From NCBI GenBank assembly GCA_019420405.1, contig JAHZHF010000045.1, positions 8,657 to 15,024 of the forward strand: 6,368 nt of DNA, in the 5' to 3' direction. Each line of letters begins with the position of its first letter. Position 1 is the first letter of the stretch. The notes below the pieces were generated by a model that saw only the letters and a list, made by a program, of their open reading frames with translations, was not told the DNA's origin and ran no database searches. Origin of the DNA: Clostridiales bacterium. Its GTDB lineage: Bacteria; Bacillota; Clostridia; Lachnospirales; Lachnospiraceae. The translations under genes were made by a program, and so were the position numbers. This document shows, piece by piece, positions 1 to 5,225 of this stretch.

Positions 1-17
1 CGTACCGGGATAAGAAC

Positions 18-20
18 TAG
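18..20 (+). other. In-frame TAG inside the ABC ATPase reading frame
   Basis: Reading in the ATPase frame from position 3 gives Y-R-D-K-N-stop-I-A-Y-M-A-T. The residues on both sides of the stop look like the usual segment before the Q-loop region of this ATPase type. A single substitution from AAG or CAG would create the TAG. This suggests a nonsense mutation or a sequencing error, but only 17 bases upstream are visible. Confidence 0.6.
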
Positions 21-29
21 ATTGCGTAT

Positions 30-488
30 ATGGCGACAGAATCGTTTTTCTATGACTTTATGAAGGTTTCTGATGTGGGACAGTATTATGAAGACTTTTT
101 TACGGATTTCGACCGGAAGCGTTACACGGAGCTGACAGAGCGCATGGGCATTTCGGGCAGCCGGAAAGTACGGGATCTCTCCAGCGGAATGAACGCGAAG
201 GTGAGACTGGCCGCAACACTGGCGCGCAACTCAAAACTGTGCCTGCTCGACGAGCCGCTGAACGGAATCGACTATAAGGCAAGAGACGAGATTGTCAGCC
301 TGATTCTCGAAGAGGCGGATGGAAAGAGAACCTTTGTGATCTCCACACATCTTCTGGAGGAAGTGGAGAGTTTCATCGAATATGCTATATTTATTCGCAG
401 CGGACAGCTTGTAGATAAGATCAACCTGGAGTCTGAACGCATGAAGAGCGGGCGGTCTCTTGGCGAGATCTATATGGACATTATGTGA
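30..488 (+). CDS. ABC transporter ATP-binding protein, C-terminal part (5' end missing or interrupted)
   Basis: This is the C-terminal half of an ABC-type ATPase that would energise the permease encoded next. Counting from the ATG at 30, the signature motif LSSGM is at residues 50-54, Walker B LCLLDEP at 70-76, the D-loop region NGID at 78-81, and the H-loop STH at 105-107. Walker A (the P-loop) is absent and should lie upstream of the window. The ATG at 30 is unlikely to be a true start: it has no ribosome binding site, and the codons before it (IAY, then after a TAG stop YRDKN) read like normal family sequence ahead of YMATES. The gene is therefore either broken by the TAG at 18-20 or only its 3' part is expressed. 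The stop codon TGA overlaps the Shine-Dalgarno region of the permease gene, so the two are co-transcribed. The substrate is unknown; the family includes drug, peptide and lantibiotic exporters. Confidence 0.8.
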   Translation: MATESFFYDFMKVSDVGQYYEDFFTDFDRKRYTELTERMGISGSRKVRDLSSGMNAKVRLAATLARNSKLCLLDEPLNGIDYKARDEIVSLILEEADGKRTFVISTHLLEEVESFIEYAIFIRSGQLVDKINLESERMKSGRSLGEIYMDIM

Positions 489-502
489 GGAGGAGCAGTA
501 AG

Positions 503-1258
503 ATGGGAAAACTGATTAAGTATGAGTGGAGGAAACAGAAAACCTCGAGAATGGTAATTCTGGTGATGCTTGCGGTGGGAATCATCGCATATATATACGG
601 ACTTCTTTTCAATAATAATATCGCCGGTATCTGCATGGTACTTATGTTCTGTGGAGCCGTTCTTGTTCTTTTTTATACGGGAATTGAGAGCATTATTGTC
701 CTGAACCGGGATCTGCGGACAAGGCAGAGCTATATGATGTGGATGGTGCCGAAATCGGTGTGGGAGATTTTAGGTGCGAAATTTATATCCGCGATTCTTC
801 AGATGTTGTTTGCGTTTGCAATTTTCTTTGCAGCGGGATGTGTATGCGTGGGAATCGCCATTGCTGAAAGCGGAGGCATACGCGCGATCGTTGAGGCGGT
901 ACAGGAATTTATCCGCATCGGGCTGGAGATTGAGGTTTCATGGGTAGATCTGATCATGTTCGCTGTTTACTTTTTCGTAGGCTGGGTTGAGATAATCTTT
1001 ATCGGCTTTCTGTCAGTGCTTATGTCGCGAACAGTACTGATCCGGTCAAGGTTTGCCGGGCTGGTGGCAGTGATCCTTTTCTTTGTAGTCAACTTTATCG
1101 TGGAGCAGGGATACAGTCTGATGTACCGGATCCCGGGAATCCACGGAGCGGATCTCGCGGGAGGTTGGAATCCCTGGGATATCGTATACTATGTTGTAAT
1201 TGCCCTTGTTGTATTTGGAATCTCCGGATGGATTGCGGACAGAAAGCTGAGTGTATAG
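503..1258 (+). CDS. ABC transporter permease (ABC-2-like, six predicted TM segments)
   Basis: This 251-residue membrane protein is the presumed partner of the preceding ATPase. The ATG at 503 is preferred over the GTG at 485 because AGGAGG at 488-493 lies 9 nt before it. A short basic N-terminus (LIKYEWRKQKTSR) precedes about six hydrophobic segments, roughly at residues 17-37, 42-66, 94-120, 149-174, 184-202 and 227-246. The 'KYEWRK...' start followed by a first TM helix is typical of ABC-2 permeases that pair with small YtrB/CcmA-like ATPases. An amphipathic stretch around 125-145 (GIRAIVEAVQEFIRIG) lies between TM3 and TM4 and may be the extracellular or interfacial loop. No substrate can be inferred. 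The gene is intact, in contrast to the interrupted upstream ATPase, and is followed directly by a strong hairpin terminator. Confidence 0.8.
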   Translation: MGKLIKYEWRKQKTSRMVILVMLAVGIIAYIYGLLFNNNIAGICMVLMFCGAVLVLFYTGIESIIVLNRDLRTRQSYMMWMVPKSVWEILGAKFISAILQMLFAFAIFFAAGCVCVGIAIAESGGIRAIVEAVQEFIRIGLEIEVSWVDLIMFAVYFFVGWVEIIFIGFLSVLMSRTVLIRSRFAGLVAVILFFVVNFIVEQGYSLMYRIPGIHGADLAGGWNPWDIVYYVVIALVVFGISGWIADRKLSV

Positions 1259-1260
1259 AG

Positions 1261-1309
1261 AGAGGGAAAGCCCGGACTTTTGATCTTCAGAAGCCCGGGC
1301 TTTCCCTCT
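1261..1309. terminator. Bidirectional intrinsic terminator between convergent genes
   Basis: A perfect 15-bp inverted repeat pairs AGAGGGAAAGCCCGG (1261-1275) with 1295-1309. The stem can extend inward past one A/C mismatch through CTT/AAG to a loop around 1283-1287. It starts 2 nt after the permease stop and ends 12 nt before the stop of the opposite-strand YbaK gene, so it can serve both transcripts. The T tracts are short (CTCTTT on the + side). Confidence 0.85.
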
Positions 1310-1321
1310 TTACTCATGGAA

Positions 1322-1789
1322 TTATTTGCAGACATCAATCCATTCTTGTGCCCGTGAGTATTTTTCCAGCTCCTCACAGGTCAGTTCCACAGCTGAATTT
1401 GAACTTCCTGCAGCGGGAAATACAGTCTCGAACCGCTTCAGGGAAATATCCAGATACACTGCTGTGCTCTTAGGATTCCCAAAGGGGCAGACACCTCCGA
1501 TGGCATGGCCGGTGAGACGCTCCACATCCTCTGAAGCGAGCATTTTTGCTTTCATCCCGAAGTAATGTTTGAATTTGACATTGTCAATCTTCATATCACC
1601 CGCTGTCACAATCAGAATCGCAGCATCCTTCTCTTTTGTATAAAATGAAAGTGTCTTTGCGATCCGGGCGGGTTCGACGCCAACCGCCTGCGCAGCCAGT
1701 TCTACGGTTGCGCTTGATACCGGGAATTCAAGAATTTCTTTTTGAATTTCGTTTTTGTTAAAATAATTTCTGACAATTTCAACAGACAT
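1322..1789 (-). CDS. YbaK/EbsC family protein (aminoacyl-tRNA editing deacylase-like)
   Basis: This 155-residue cytoplasmic protein belongs to the YbaK / ProX / INS-domain superfamily, whose characterised members hydrolyse mischarged aminoacyl-tRNAs such as Cys-tRNA(Pro) or Ala-tRNA(Pro). Visible hallmarks are the conserved lysine in ARIAKTLSF (K45), the central strand AAILIVTAGDMKID (57-69), and the glycine-rich IGGVCPFG loop (97-104) near the substrate pocket. The length is standard for free-standing members. The ATG at 1789 is preferred over the TTG two codons upstream because an AGGAAGG Shine-Dalgarno lies 7-8 nt before it on the minus strand. It stands alone, convergent with the ABC permease and divergent from thiW. 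The substrate tRNA cannot be told from sequence alone, and there is no evident functional link to thiamine genes. Confidence 0.88.
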   Translation of the reverse strand: MSVEIVRNYFNKNEIQKEILEFPVSSATVELAAQAVGVEPARIAKTLSFYTKEKDAAILIVTAGDMKIDNVKFKHYFGMKAKMLASEDVERLTGHAIGGVCPFGNPKSTAVYLDISLKRFETVFPAAGSSNSAVELTCEELEKYSRAQEWIDVCK

Positions 1790-1826
1790 AGCCAACCCTT
1801 CCTTTGTTTAATCTTTCAGAGTGGTG

Positions 1827-1863
1827 ACAGTTCACCCGGCGAAGTCATCTGCAGATGAACTGT
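1827..1863. repeat. Inverted repeat with nested 14-bp palindrome (possible operator or leader hairpin)
   Basis: ACAGTTCA (1827-1834) is perfectly inverted as TGAACTGT (1856-1863). Overlapping the right arm is the perfect palindrome TCATCTGCAGATGA (1845-1858). A further small hairpin, GGTGA-CAGT-TCACC, spans 1823-1836. All lie between the candidate YbaK promoter and its start codon. They could be an operator for a dimeric regulator or mutually exclusive RNA hairpins in the minus-strand leader. Confidence 0.5.
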
Positions 1864-1875
1864 TTACCCAGAATG

Positions 1876-1884
1876 ATTGTACCA
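1876..1884 (-). promoter_or_regulatory. Candidate extended -10 promoter for the YbaK-family gene
   Basis: On the minus strand this reads TGGTACAAT: a TACAAT -10 box preceded by TGn, the extended -10 signature. The -35 region (around TGGCTT, 17 nt upstream) is weak, as is common for extended -10 promoters. It would give a transcript start near 1869 and a leader of about 80 nt. Confidence 0.4.
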
Positions 1885-1912
1885 GCCGGAGTCTGAAAAA
1901 GCCATATATTGT

Positions 1913-1941
1913 TTGCATTTTTATACAGAACGTGGTAACAT
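1913..1941 (+). promoter_or_regulatory. Candidate promoter for the thiW transcript
   Basis: TTGCAT (1913-1918) and TAACAT (1936-1941) are separated by 17 nt, and TGG precedes the -10, giving an extended -10 (TGGTAACAT). Predicted transcription would start near 1948, about 20 nt before the hairpin at 1970-1999. The hexamers match the housekeeping consensus only partly. Confidence 0.4.
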
Positions 1942-1969
1942 GATTCCGGACAATTGAATGATAAGTTTT

Positions 1970-1999
1970 CCCGGGTGGGGAGCGCCGCGCCGGGTTTTT
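1970..1999 (+). promoter_or_regulatory. Terminator-like hairpin in the thiW leader (candidate HMP-PP riboswitch / attenuator)
   Basis: CCCGG (1970-1974) pairs with CCGGG (1990-1994), directly followed by five T residues (1995-1999), as in an intrinsic terminator. The 15-nt interior is G/C-rich and contains GGGGAGC. An upstream TCCGG (1945-1949) could pair with the left arm CCGGG (1971-1975) and disrupt the hairpin. The position, near the expected transcript start and upstream of a thiazole transporter, suggests attenuation. HMP-PP riboswitches are known to be small aptamers embedded in a terminator stem next to thiazole genes; membership in that class is inferred from architecture and context, not from a confirmed consensus match. 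Confidence 0.45.
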
Positions 2000-2151
2000 A
2001 CTGTACACTGCCGTATGGGGAATGTACGAAAACACATGCGAGGGAATCCGTGTTCCGGAGTGAGAGGACGCCAGTAAGCGTCGACCGTTAGTGCCGGCCG
2101 TGTGGTTGGCATGCTGCCCGAAAGAGGCAGAAAGCATGGTGGCACGTGCAC
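2000..2151 (+). promoter_or_regulatory. Structured thiW leader of unknown class
   Basis: About 150 nt of untranslated sequence lies between the attenuator-like hairpin and the thiW Shine-Dalgarno. Several local hairpins are visible: GTACA/TGTAC (2003-2007 with 2023-2027), AACAC/GTGTT (2031-2035 with 2050-2054), GACGC/GCGTC (2067-2071 with 2078-2082, loop CAGTAA), GCCGGCC/GGTTGGC (2093-2099 with 2104-2110, with two G-U pairs), and CATGCTGCC (2110-2118) pairing with GGCA plus GCATG (2126-2138). The last two share bases at 2110-2112 and so compete. I do not recognise a known riboswitch or T-box here. Confidence 0.4.
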
Positions 2152-2164
2152 AGGAGGTAAAGTG

Positions 2165-2695
2165 ATGAAAAATGTCAACGTAAAGAAGCTTGCCCTTGCG
2201 GGCATCCTGGTGGCGGTTGGGATCGTATGTTCTCCGCTGTCGATTCCGGTAGGAGCATCCAAGTGCGCTCCGGTTCAGCATTTTATCAACATACTGGGTG
2301 GTGTGTTCCTTGGCCCCGGTTATGCAGTTGGTATGGCGTTTGTTACAAGTCTTCTCAGAAATCTGATGGGAACGGGAACACTGCTTGCGTTTCCGGGATC
2401 AATGTGCGGTGCGTTTTTATGCGGTATGTTGTATAAATACGGAAAGCACCTTCCATTGGCGTATCTGGGAGAGCTGTTCGGAACATCTGTCATTGGCGGA
2501 CTCTTGAGCTACCCGATTGCAACACTCATTATGGGAAGTGAAAGCGCGGTGTTCGGTTTTGTTATACCGTTTTTTGTTTCAAGCTGCGGAGGAACGATTA
2601 TTGCGGCTGTTCTTGTGACAGCGATGAAAAAGATGAAAGTGTTTGATATTTATCTTGGAAATCTGGATGAAAAAACACAGCATGCCGCCAGATAG
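2165..2695 (+). CDS. thiW: ThiW, predicted thiazole-precursor ECF transporter S component
   Basis: This 176-residue integral membrane protein of the ThiW family is the predicted substrate-binding subunit of an energy-coupling-factor importer for the thiazole precursor hydroxyethylthiazole. It would borrow shared EcfA/A'/T subunits encoded elsewhere, since none are nearby. The sequence shows the KLALAGILVAVGIV first helix (8-21), the family-typical APVQHFINILGGVFLGPGYAVGMAF segment (35-59), LRNLMGTGTLLAFPGSMCGAFLCGMLY (64-90), and two more hydrophobic regions (about 99-123 and 128-153), followed by a short polar tail. The ATG at 2165 follows AGGAGG (2152-2157) with 7 nt spacing; a longer in-frame start at 2102 would run through leader hairpins and is rejected. 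Its location directly before thiM, the kinase that uses the transported thiazole, supports the role. Confidence 0.88.
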   Translation: MKNVNVKKLALAGILVAVGIVCSPLSIPVGASKCAPVQHFINILGGVFLGPGYAVGMAFVTSLLRNLMGTGTLLAFPGSMCGAFLCGMLYKYGKHLPLAYLGELFGTSVIGGLLSYPIATLIMGSESAVFGFVIPFFVSSCGGTIIAAVLVTAMKKMKVFDIYLGNLDEKTQHAAR

Positions 2696-2699
2696 AAGA

Positions 2700-2714
2700 C
2701 CGGACGGTATCCGG
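2700..2714 (+). repeat. Short intercistronic hairpin CCGGA-N5-TCCGG
   Basis: A 5-bp perfect stem with the loop CGGTA sits 5 nt after the thiW stop. The nearest T run (2728-2732) is too far away for a standard terminator. It may protect the 3' end of thiW mRNA. The same stem occurs after the HAD gene at 5226-5240. Confidence 0.35.
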
Positions 2715-2787
2715 GAGAGGCGGAACGTTTTTAACAGATGAGAAAGCGTGGAAAAAGAGAGCCGCCGGAAATGAAAGAGAGAAAAGA

Positions 2788-2873
2788 CGGGGAGCTTGCG
2801 TAAAAAGCAGGCTGAGAGTAAGCTGATATGCTTTGACCCATAACCTGATTTGGATAATGCCAACGTAGGGAGA
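2788..2873 (+). ncRNA. TPP riboswitch (THI element) aptamer
   Basis: The conserved THI-box blocks appear in order. CGGGGAGC (2788-2795) is followed by a P3 hairpin pairing GCTTGC with GCAGGC. Next come GGCTGAGAG, an optional P3a hairpin (AAGC/GCTT), GACCC, and ACCTGATTTGG-ATAATGCCAACG (P4/P5, with the conserved CTGA and ATAATGCC), ending in TAGGGA. The P1 closing helix is weak. The aptamer sits between thiW and thiM and would sense thiamine pyrophosphate, lowering expression of thiM and downstream genes when TPP is plentiful. It leaves thiW, which lies upstream, outside its direct control. Confidence 0.95.
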
Positions 2874-2891
2874 TATGGAAGGATATTTACG

Positions 2892-2924
2892 CGGGTATAC
2901 CTGAATCGGGTTTCCCGTTTTTTT
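2892..2924 (+). terminator. Riboswitch-controlled intrinsic terminator (expression platform)
   Basis: CGGGTTTCCCG (2907-2917), or the longer alternative CGGG (2892-2895) with CCCG (2914-2917), is followed by seven T residues (2918-2924). GGGAGA at the 3' edge of the aptamer (2868-2873) can instead pair with TTTCCC (2911-2916). This gives a plausible antiterminator when TPP is absent. In addition CCTGAAT (2900-2906) is perfectly inverted as ATTCAGG (2928-2934), enclosing the terminator. Confidence 0.8.
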
Positions 2925-3020
2925 CTTATTCAGGAGCAGGTGAGACGAAGTAAAGAGGGAAGCCGGAGAAGGGCTTTTGACAGGTTCAAGGCGCGGAAAA
3001 AGGACAAGGAGACGAAAAAG

Positions 3021-3839
3021 ATGAGACAATATCTTGAAAATGTGAGAAATACAGTACCGCTGGTACACAATATTACCAATTATGTAACGGTAAATGATGT
3101 GGCGAATGTAATCCTCGCCTGTGGAGGAAGTCCGATTATGTCTGATGAAGCGGAGGACGTGGAAGATATTACCGCTGTATGCGGAGGGCTGAATATTAAT
3201 ATCGGCACTCTCCACAAGACGAGTATTGAAGGGATGTTTCGCGCCGGAAGAAGGGCCAATGAGCTGGGACATCCGGTACTTCTGGACCCGGTCGGGGCCG
3301 GTGCCAGCGCTCTTCGGACCAACACGGCGCTTGACCTGATGAGAGAGTTGAAACTCTCCGTTATTCGTGGAAATATCTCTGAGATCAAGACGCTGGCAAA
3401 AGGGAGCGGGACAACGAAAGGTGTGGACGCGGACGCTGCCGATGCGGTGACAGAGGAGAATCTGGATGAGTCCGTTGCATTTGTGAAGGCTTTTTCCAAA
3501 GCGTGCGGCGGCATTGTGGCTGTGACCGGAGCCATTGATCTGGTAACGGACGGGGAGACGTGCTATGTGATCCGCAATGGCCGCCCGGAGATGGGAAGGA
3601 TCACCGGTACCGGATGCCAGCTCTCAGGCATGATGACTGCATATGTGACTGCGAATCAGGATCATCCGCTGGAAGCTGCGGCGGCTGCAGTATGTGTCAT
3701 GGGACTTGCCGGCGAGACCGGATGGAGCAGGATGCAGGAGGGAGACGGAAACTCCACCTACAGAAACCGGATTATCGACGCAGTTTACAATATGACGGGT
3801 GAAGAGCTGGAGAAAGGGGCAAAATATGAAGTGCGGTAA
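3021..3839 (+). CDS. thiM: Hydroxyethylthiazole kinase
   Basis: ThiM phosphorylates 4-methyl-5-(2-hydroxyethyl)thiazole with ATP to give HET-P in the thiamine salvage pathway; it is a cytoplasmic ribokinase-like enzyme. The 272-residue protein has a normal family length. It shows the N-terminal VPLVHNITNYVTVND block (13-27), CGGSPIMSDE (34-43), LLDPVGAGAS (87-96), the VIRGNISEI segment (114-122), VAVTGAIDLVTDG (167-178), and the anion-hole and catalytic motif GTGCQLSGM (196-204) with Cys199. The ATG at 3021 has AAGGAG at 3006-3011, 9 nt upstream. A longer in-frame ORF from 2850 would run through the riboswitch and terminator and is not credible. It lies about 100 nt after the TPP-regulated terminator, so it is the first gene under riboswitch control, and it overlaps thiE by 14 nt. 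Confidence 0.96.
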   Translation: MRQYLENVRNTVPLVHNITNYVTVNDVANVILACGGSPIMSDEAEDVEDITAVCGGLNINIGTLHKTSIEGMFRAGRRANELGHPVLLDPVGAGASALRTNTALDLMRELKLSVIRGNISEIKTLAKGSGTTKGVDADAADAVTEENLDESVAFVKAFSKACGGIVAVTGAIDLVTDGETCYVIRNGRPEMGRITGTGCQLSGMMTAYVTANQDHPLEAAAAAVCVMGLAGETGWSRMQEGDGNSTYRNRIIDAVYNMTGEELEKGAKYEVR

Positions 3840-4500
3840 AGAAAATGGCAGAGGAAAGGGAAACTGCAGTGAGGCAGAACTTTTGCTTTACGCGGTGACG
3901 GACCGGAGCTGGCTGAACGGCCGGACGCTCTATGAGCAGGTAGAGAGCGCCTTAAAAGGAGGCGTTACCTTCGTCCAGCTTCGGGAGAAAAACCTGGATG
4001 AAGAGGCCTTCTATGAGGAGGCGAAGGAGATCAAAGCGCTGTGTGCACAGTATGGGGTTCCCTTTGTGATTAACGACAACGTGGAGATTGCGGCCCGGAT
4101 TGACGCGGACGGTGTCCATGTCGGACAGAGCGACATGGAAGCGCTGGACGTGCGGGCGAAGCTGGGACCGGACAAGATCATCGGCGTTTCGGCCCAGACC
4201 GTGGAGCAGGCGCTTAAGGCTCAGGAGCACGGAGCAGATTACCTGGGAGTGGGAGCGGTATTCCCCACCGGATCAAAGGCGGACGCCGTGGAAGTAGGCC
4301 GCGATACGGTGAAGGCGATCTGCGAGGCGGTGGATATCCCGGTGATTGCCATCGGCGGTATCACCAGGGACAATGTGACAGAGCTGAAAGGAAGCGGGAT
4401 CTGCGGGATTGCAGTGATCAGCGCGATTTTTGCACAGGACGATATCGAAGGCGCGGCCCGCGAATTGAGAACACGCACCGAGGATATGGTGCGCGGCTGA
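3826..4500 (+). CDS. thiE: Thiamine-phosphate synthase
   Basis: ThiE condenses HMP-PP with HET-P to form thiamine monophosphate and pyrophosphate. The 224-residue TIM-barrel protein carries LYAVTDRSW, GVTFVQLREKNLDE (diphosphate-binding QLREK), VPFVINDNVEIA, ADGVHVGQSDM, IIGVSAQT, GADYLGVGAVFPTGSKADA, VIAIGGITRDN and the phosphate-binding GIAVISAIF near the C-terminus. The ATG at 3826 is chosen because a GAGAAAGGGG ribosome binding site inside the end of thiM lies 6 nt before it; the GTG at 3799 is in frame but lies further inside thiM. The first 20 or so residues (KCGKENGRGKGNCSE) are a polar extension relative to the minimal enzyme. The 14-nt overlap with thiM suggests translational coupling, linking supply of HET-P to its use. 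Confidence 0.96.
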   Translation: MKCGKENGRGKGNCSEAELLLYAVTDRSWLNGRTLYEQVESALKGGVTFVQLREKNLDEEAFYEEAKEIKALCAQYGVPFVINDNVEIAARIDADGVHVGQSDMEALDVRAKLGPDKIIGVSAQTVEQALKAQEHGADYLGVGAVFPTGSKADAVEVGRDTVKAICEAVDIPVIAIGGITRDNVTELKGSGICGIAVISAIFAQDDIEGAARELRTRTEDMVRG

Positions 4501-4537
4501 AAAGAACTGCTGTTTATGGCAAAAGGAGAGATGCGGA

Positions 4538-5197
4538 ATGATCAGAGGCGTTATATTTGATGTGGACGGCGTACTGCTCAATTCCATGCCTGTGTGGGAG
4601 AATCTTGGAGAGCTGTACTTAAATCACCTGGGGATCGAGGCGGAAAAGGGACTGGGCGCCCGGCTGTACACGATGAGTCTGGAGCAGAGTGCGGCATATC
4701 TGATCGACAGATATCATCTGGAGATGACTCCGGAGGAAGTGATCCGGGGAGTTAACCGGGAAGTGGAGGAGTTCTATGCGCAGAGAGTCCCGCTTAAGGA
4801 AGGAGTCCGTCAGTATATTGAAGAGTTCCGGGAGCGGGGAGTACCCATGGCGATCGCCACGACCGGAGACCGGAAAAATGCGGAGGCTGCTCTTAAGAGA
4901 TTGAATGTGCTGAGATTTTTCCAGGGAGTTTTTACCTGTTCCGAGATCGGGAGCAGCAAAAAGGAGCCGGACATTTATTACGCGGCGGCACTGCAGCTCG
5001 ACACAGAACCGGGCCAGACCTGGGTGTTTGAGGACGCCCTGCACGCGATCCGGACGGCGAAACAGGCCGGATTTCGTACAGTTGGCGTCTACGATAAAGC
5101 AAACGACAGGGATCTGGCCCATATCTGGAACACGGCGGATATCTATCTGCCGGAGTTTAAGGACTTCGGAATGTTCTGGAGACGGGCGTCTGAGTAG
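4538..5197 (+). CDS. HAD family hydrolase, candidate thiamine-monophosphate phosphatase
   Basis: This 219-residue haloacid dehalogenase-superfamily phosphatase resembles beta-phosphoglucomutase/phosphatase-type members. Motif I is FDVDGVLL with nucleophile Asp8 and general acid Asp10; a helical cap follows (about 15-82). Motif II is IATTGD (T108/T109), motif III lysine is K141 in KKEPDIYY, and motif IV is VFEDALHA (E165, D166). All catalytic residues are present, so it should be an active Mg-dependent phosphatase. The start at 4538 follows AGGAG (4524-4528) by 9 nt. Its place between thiE and thiD in a riboswitch-controlled operon suggests a thiamine-related substrate. The plant enzyme TH2, which contains a HAD domain, hydrolyses TMP, so TMP is a reasonable guess. 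A house-cleaning role on HMP-P or another phosphate is also possible. The family assignment is firm; the substrate is inference. Confidence 0.85.
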   Translation: MIRGVIFDVDGVLLNSMPVWENLGELYLNHLGIEAEKGLGARLYTMSLEQSAAYLIDRYHLEMTPEEVIRGVNREVEEFYAQRVPLKEGVRQYIEEFRERGVPMAIATTGDRKNAEAALKRLNVLRFFQGVFTCSEIGSSKKEPDIYYAAALQLDTEPGQTWVFEDALHAIRTAKQAGFRTVGVYDKANDRDLAHIWNTADIYLPEFKDFGMFWRRASE

Positions 5198-5225
5198 ACA
5201 TCCGGCCTTGTAAGTATGGGTATAT

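Noticed and set aside
2015..2077. Twenty-codon ORF in the thiW leader
   Set aside because: No ribosome binding site precedes its ATG, and the region is better explained as structured RNA.
2041..2151. Cobalamin riboswitch suggested by AGGGAATCCGTG and nearby sequence
   Set aside because: The conserved B12-box (GCCACTG type) and the GTCAGGA-type blocks are missing, and the order of elements does not fit.
2130..2160. T-box leader suggested by GGTGGCAC
   Set aside because: The second half of the motif and the complementary antiterminator strand are absent, and no stem I with a specifier loop is recognisable.
2102..2164. Longer in-frame start for ThiW giving 197 aa
   Set aside because: The extra residues are hydrophilic and unlike ThiW, the region forms RNA hairpins, and AGGAGG lies at the right distance from the ATG at 2165.
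2850..3020. Longer in-frame start for ThiM giving 329 aa
   Set aside because: The extension runs through the end of the TPP aptamer and the terminator with its T7 tract, and the ATG at 3021 has a good ribosome binding site and a normal ThiM N-terminus.
2598..3272. Minus-strand ORF of 224 aa across the riboswitch and thiM
   Set aside because: It covers the reverse complement of the riboswitch and of conserved thiM coding sequence, shows no recognisable domain, and is a shadow ORF.
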